Source: Burkholderiales bacterium (lineage in GTDB: Bacteria; Pseudomonadota; Gammaproteobacteria; Burkholderiales; Casimicrobiaceae). From it: a DNA stretch of 10,651 nt. Shown here one piece after another: positions 8,244 through 10,651 of this stretch (position 1 is its first letter; every line of letters begins with the position of its first letter). The translations under genes were made by a program, and so were the position numbers. The notes under the pieces were generated by a model. It made no database searches and had not been told where the DNA came from. It worked only from the letters and a program-made list of their open reading frames with translations. The stretch is from assembly GCA_031283405.1 (NCBI GenBank), contig JAITBX010000071.1:1-10651 (forward strand). The letters are read 5' to 3'.

Positions 8244-8413
8244 ATTGTGGGTGAGCAAAGCGAACCCCAACACAGCAGCGTTTCAAATAGCGTCATCTTT
8301 GCATCTGCCAAAAAATGATCTCTCGGAGTGTACAAAGGTGCAGCCCCGTGGCCCGCTTCGCTCGTTGCAGCACCGCCCCGTTGGGGTTCGCTACGTTCCA
8401 CCCGCAACCTCCG
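8232..8413. repeat. 182-bp inverted-repeat element between convergent genes
   Basis: The two ends are inverted copies of each other. CGGAGGTTG (8232-8240) is matched by CAACCTCCG (8405-8413), and AGCGAACCCCAAC (8259-8271) by GTTGGGGTTCGCT (8380-8392), all perfectly; the spacing between the two blocks is 18 bases in one arm and 12 in the other. An inner GGTGC (8337-8341) can pair with GCACC (8370-8374). The element covers the 3' ends of both the nitrilase and the threonine-synthase-like gene, and has no T-run of a classic terminator. GTTGGGGTTCGCT-type words are common in dispersed bacterial intergenic repeats. It may be a MITE-like or REP-like unit, or a folded transcript end for both genes. 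There is no other gene between 8244 and 8390. Confidence 0.6.
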
Positions 8414-9539
8414 CCCCCAACATCTCGCTAATCTTTTCGCTGCTCTTGAGACCGCTGCCGGTCAGCTCGACGACGACGGAAGCGGCGGGGTCGATCTCGC
8501 CTTGTTCGCGCAATTTGATGAGCGCGGCGGGCGCGACGGCGGAGGTCGGCTCGATGTAAAGCCCTATCTTTGCCATGATTTTCAGCGCGTTGAAAATTTC
8601 GCTTTCGGCGACGGTGACGAACAAGCCGTTCGTTTCGCGCACGGCAGCGAGAATGGCGCGGCCTTTGATCGGCGCGGCGATGGCGATGCCTTCGGCCATC
8701 GTGTTTTCTTTGTTGACGGGAACGGGGACATCCATCCATTGTTGCCACGCGCGCGCCAGCGGCGCGCAGCGCGCGGCTTGCACGGCGATGAGGCACGGCA
8801 GACGGTCGATCATGCCGGCGTTGCGCAATTCGTTGAAGCCGAGGCAGCATCCCAACACCAGCGAACCGTTGCCGACCGGAACGATCACGGCATCGGGCGC
8901 GCGAAACTCCAGTTGTTCCCAGAGTTCAAACGCCAGCGTTTTGACGCCGTGAATGAAATACGGCGACCAACTGTGGCCGGCGTAAAAAGTGGCTTGCGCG
9001 GCGTTGAGCGCGGCGGCGGTGACGTCTTCTCGCGTTCCCTGAATTGGAGAGAGGCGCGCGCCGTGCAACGCGATCTGCGCGGTCTTGCCGATGGAAGCAT
9101 GCGCGGGAACAAAAATGTGCGCGTCGATGTTGGCGCGAGCGCAATAGGCGGCGACGGAAACGCCGGCGTTGCCGGAAGAATTCTCGATGATTTCGGTTAA
9201 TCCCCAGCGCTTGAGTTGCGAAACCATCACCGCGCTGCCGCGATCTTTGAACGAGCCGGTGGGCATCATGAAGTCGAGTTTGAAATGCGCGTCGCCCCAT
9301 GCGCCGGCGAGCGGAAGAAGCGGCGTTGCGCCTTCGCCGAGCGTGACGGCGTCAGCGATGGGAACGGGCAAGGCGTCAGCGTAACGCCACAAATTCGGCC
9401 ATAGATTTGATGCGCGTTCGCGCAACGCGGCGAGATCGAAGCGCGCCGGAGATTCCAGCATCAATGTGCCGCCGCAATCGCAACGCCAGCGCGGTTTTTC
9501 GGTGGGGTAGGATGCGGCGCAGTGTTCGCAAACAAGCAT
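8391..9539 (-). CDS. thrC: Threonine synthase-like PLP-dependent enzyme with N-terminal zinc ribbon
   Basis: The 382-aa fold-type II PLP enzyme probably converts O-phosphohomoserine to threonine. The start MLVCEHCAASYP is followed by WRCDCGG, giving a likely zinc ribbon (C4, C7, C20, C22). The PLP lysine is K98 in PTGSFKDRGS. The phosphate- and cofactor-binding loop SSGNAG is at 121-126, VPVGNGS at 221-227, and ELTGSGLK at 358-365 near the end. The ribbon plus short length places it with the archaeal/Chloroflexus-like threonine synthases rather than the longer ThrC (about 470 aa) usual beside hom in proteobacteria; it may be a second enzyme with another substrate, so the symbol is by family resemblance. 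The frame is open up to 9620, but that extension is not TS-like and overlaps the EamA gene. The start at 9539 leaves 23 bases after EamA, so they are probably co-transcribed. The last residues EVAGGT are encoded by an inverted repeat. Confidence 0.8.
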   Translation of the reverse strand: MLVCEHCAASYPTEKPRWRCDCGGTLMLESPARFDLAALRERASNLWPNLWRYADALPVPIADAVTLGEGATPLLPLAGAWGDAHFKLDFMMPTGSFKDRGSAVMVSQLKRWGLTEIIENSSGNAGVSVAAYCARANIDAHIFVPAHASIGKTAQIALHGARLSPIQGTREDVTAAALNAAQATFYAGHSWSPYFIHGVKTLAFELWEQLEFRAPDAVIVPVGNGSLVLGCCLGFNELRNAGMIDRLPCLIAVQAARCAPLARAWQQWMDVPVPVNKENTMAEGIAIAAPIKGRAILAAVRETNGLFVTVAESEIFNALKIMAKIGLYIEPTSAVAPAALIKLREQGEIDPAASVVVELTGSGLKSSEKISEMLGAEVAGGT

Positions 9540-9562
9540 GAGCGTTTCTTCGGCGGATGAAA

Positions 9563-9997
9563 TTAACGTTTCAGCGCCAGCAGAAAAACGCCGGCGCCGA
9601 CCATGAAAATGCCCGTCCATTCGCGGACGGACGGACGCTCATCGAGGAAGAGAACGGCAAAGAGCGCCACGAGAATAACGCTGAGTTTATCCACCGGCGC
9701 AACTTTGGAGACTTCGCCGAGCTTGAGCGCGCGAAAATAGCAGACCCAGGACGCGCCCGTCGCCAGCCCCGACAACACCAGAAAACCCCACGCGCGCATC
9801 GGCAACTCGAACGGATAGCGCCATTTGCCGGCGAAATAAACGAAGCCTGCCAGCACGACGAGAATTACCACGGTGCGAATCAGCGTGGCCAAATCGGAAT
9901 CGATGTGCTCGACGCCTGCTTTGGCGAAGACGGCGGTCAGCGCCGCGAAGACGGCGGACAGCAAAGCCCAGAAAACCCAGTTTGACGTTAGCGGCAT
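9563..9997 (-). CDS. EamA-family (DMT superfamily) half-size transporter
   Basis: The 144-aa hydrophobic inner-membrane protein consists of one EamA domain. Likely helices are at about 8-26, 36-56, 69-88, 105-118 and 124-142. The family features are SGLATGASWVCYFRALKLG (76-94), then VSKVAPVDKLSVILV and FLDERPS before the last helix. Usual EamA exporters have two such domains in about 300 aa; single-domain members of about 140 aa are a known class and probably work as dimers. The substrate is unknown; amino acids or other small metabolites are typical of the superfamily. The ATG at 9997 has a fair Shine-Dalgarno (GAAAGG) a few bases upstream. It leads the likely two-gene unit with the threonine-synthase-like gene 23 bases downstream, which would fit amino-acid export, but this is inference. 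Confidence 0.85.
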   Translation of the reverse strand: MPLTSNWVFWALLSAVFAALTAVFAKAGVEHIDSDLATLIRTVVILVVLAGFVYFAGKWRYPFELPMRAWGFLVLSGLATGASWVCYFRALKLGEVSKVAPVDKLSVILVALFAVLFLDERPSVREWTGIFMVGAGVFLLALKR

Positions 9998-10070
9998 AGC
10001 GGCCTTTCAGAAAACCGATACCGCTACATTAACGCTTTTCGGAGATGAGGGACAGAGGCGTCAGACAAAC

Positions 10071-10096
10071 AAAAAGCTCCGCAAGCGGAGCTTTTT
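10071..10096 (-). terminator. Intrinsic terminator of tRNA-Arg
   Basis: A perfect 11-bp inverted repeat (AAAAAGCTCCG, loop of 4 bases, CGGAGCTTTTT) lies 13 bases after the 3' end of the tRNA. On the minus strand the stem ends in a T-run. It is symmetric, so it could stop transcription from both sides, and it separates the tRNA from the EamA gene. Confidence 0.85.
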
Positions 10097-10108
10097 GAGA
10101 CTTTCACT

Positions 10109-10185
10109 TGGCGCGCCCGGCAGGATTCGAACCCACGACCCCCTGGTTCGTAGCCAGGTACTCTATCCAACTGAGCTACGGGCGC
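10109..10185 (-). tRNA. tRNA-Arg (anticodon ACG)
   Basis: The 77-base cloverleaf is complete. The acceptor stem is GCGCCCG/CGGGCGC, the D-stem GCTC/GAGT, and the anticodon stem CCTGG/CCAGG with loop CTACGAA. The T-stem is GTGGG/CCTGC with loop TTCGAAT, and G73 is followed by an encoded CCA. The anticodon ACG (10149-10151) reads CGU and, after A34-to-inosine editing by TadA, CGC and CGA. The gene stands alone, with its own -10 box and terminator. Confidence 0.97.
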
Positions 10186-10194
10186 AAAAGATAC

Positions 10195-10200
10195 ATTATA
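10195..10200 (-). promoter_or_regulatory. -10 box of tRNA-Arg
   Basis: A perfect TATAAT on the minus strand ends 9 bases before the first tRNA base, which leaves a 5' leader of only two or three bases. No good -35 hexamer is seen 16-18 bases upstream; the sequence there is GC-rich. Confidence 0.6.
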
Positions 10201-10281
10201 GCAAATCCGGCGGTTATGCGCCCGGCTTTCGGTTTTGATTCAACCCTGTGCAAATATTCTCGCCTCGCTTGCGGGAGAGGT

Positions 10282-10337
10282 GTAGGAGCGGCTTGTGGCC
10301 GCCCGCAAAGATTCGGACGATTTCAGGTCGCCCCTAC
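10282..10337. repeat. REP doublet (REPIN-like) between lolA and tRNA-Arg
   Basis: Two REP-like units face each other. The plus-strand unit 10282-10308 begins GTAGGAGCGGC and has a GCGGC/GCCGC stem (10288-10302). The minus-strand unit 10311-10337 begins GTAGGGGCGACC and can form a six-pair stem with one mismatch. Head-to-head REP pairs are typical of REPINs, which are mobilised by RAYT transposases. No RAYT gene is in the window. The rest of 10186-10368 holds only the tRNA promoter. Confidence 0.6.
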
Positions 10338-10368
10338 GGCTCTTTCTAACCAGAAGGGGAATGACAAA

Positions 10369-10651
10369 TTATTCAGAGCGCCCCTGCCGCGATTTTTTCT
10401 CGCCGATGATGTCGGCGCCGACCGGAGGCGAGAAGGTGAAAAGTGCGGCGCTGAGTTCGGGATTGTATTCGACGTAACGAAAACGCGTCCGGATTTTTTG
10501 GCCGAAAGCGTCGTCGAGTTCCAGCGCGGCGAGCTTGCCTTGCGAAAAACCCAGTTTGATGTTGGTGAATCCCGCTTCTTTGTCGCGCGGTTTCGCTTGC
10601 AGCCATCGCGTGCCCTGCTCGTCGGGCAACGCGGTCAGCTCAAACGCGCGT
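10369..10651 (-). CDS. lolA: Outer-membrane lipoprotein carrier protein LolA (C-terminal part)
   Basis: The 93 visible residues are the C-terminal part of a gene whose start lies beyond the right edge. LolA is the periplasmic chaperone that takes lipoproteins from the LolCDE complex to LolB in the outer membrane. The sequence shows the family pattern: RWLQAKPRDKEAGF, IKLGFSQGKLAALELDDAFG, then RFRYVEYNPELSAALFTF and PPVGADIIG close to the end. These correspond to the last beta strands and the conserved F-x-F-x-P-P-x-G-x-D-[VI]-I-G segment. The stop codon is at 10369-10371, after a short basic tail. Signal peptide and start cannot be judged here. A REP doublet follows 31 bases after the stop, and no classic terminator is seen. 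Confidence 0.9.
   Translation of the reverse strand, partial: RAFELTALPDEQGTRWLQAKPRDKEAGFTNIKLGFSQGKLAALELDDAFGQKIRTRFRYVEYNPELSAALFTFSPPVGADIIGEKKSRQGRSE

Noticed and set aside
9873..10238. Open frame of 121 codons reading GAPGRIRTHDPLVRSQV across the tRNA
   Set aside because: This is the antisense translation of the tRNA-Arg gene, a well-known false protein; the rest is antisense to the EamA gene.
1..10651. CRISPR array, phage genes, toxin-antitoxin pairs, riboswitches
   Set aside because: I looked for regularly spaced repeats, small paired genes and structured leaders on both strands and found none that the sequence supports.

Overview
The window looks like chromosomal DNA of a Gram-negative proteobacterium, most likely a betaproteobacterium. 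The reasons are a full-length two-domain GlnE, an AsmA-like YhdP protein divergent from it, a nitrilase-family hydrolase directly after yhdP, and a LolA lipoprotein carrier. The GC-rich coding DNA gives many shadow reading frames that are not genes. I cannot name the genus from this window.

Layout. Positions 1-280 hold a broken piece of an IS3-type transposase and a REP-like hairpin. Positions 281-3022 (minus) are glnE, the bifunctional adenylyltransferase/adenylyl-removing enzyme of glutamine synthetase. A short AT-rich divergent spacer (3023-3165) separates it from yhdP (3166-7386, plus, TTG start), a very large inner-membrane-anchored periplasmic protein. A nitrilase-family amidase (7425-8243, plus) follows, probably in the same transcript. 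On the other side, converging on the nitrilase, an EamA half-size transporter (9563-9997, minus) and a threonine-synthase-like PLP enzyme (8391-9539, minus) form a likely two-gene unit. Beyond them lie a strong terminator, a tRNA-Arg(ACG) with CCA (10109-10185, minus), a REP doublet, and the 3' part of lolA (10369-10651, minus, cut by the window edge).

These are mostly housekeeping genes for nitrogen control, envelope lipid and lipoprotein traffic, metabolite repair, amino-acid metabolism and translation. I see no defence, secretion, CRISPR, phage or biosynthetic cluster. The more unusual content is between the genes: at least four REP-like hairpin units at three places, one of which supplies the stop codon of yhdP, and a 182-bp inverted-repeat element that encodes the C-terminal ends of two convergent genes in different frames. 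An A-rich, internally repeated insert in yhdP is the main oddity within a gene.
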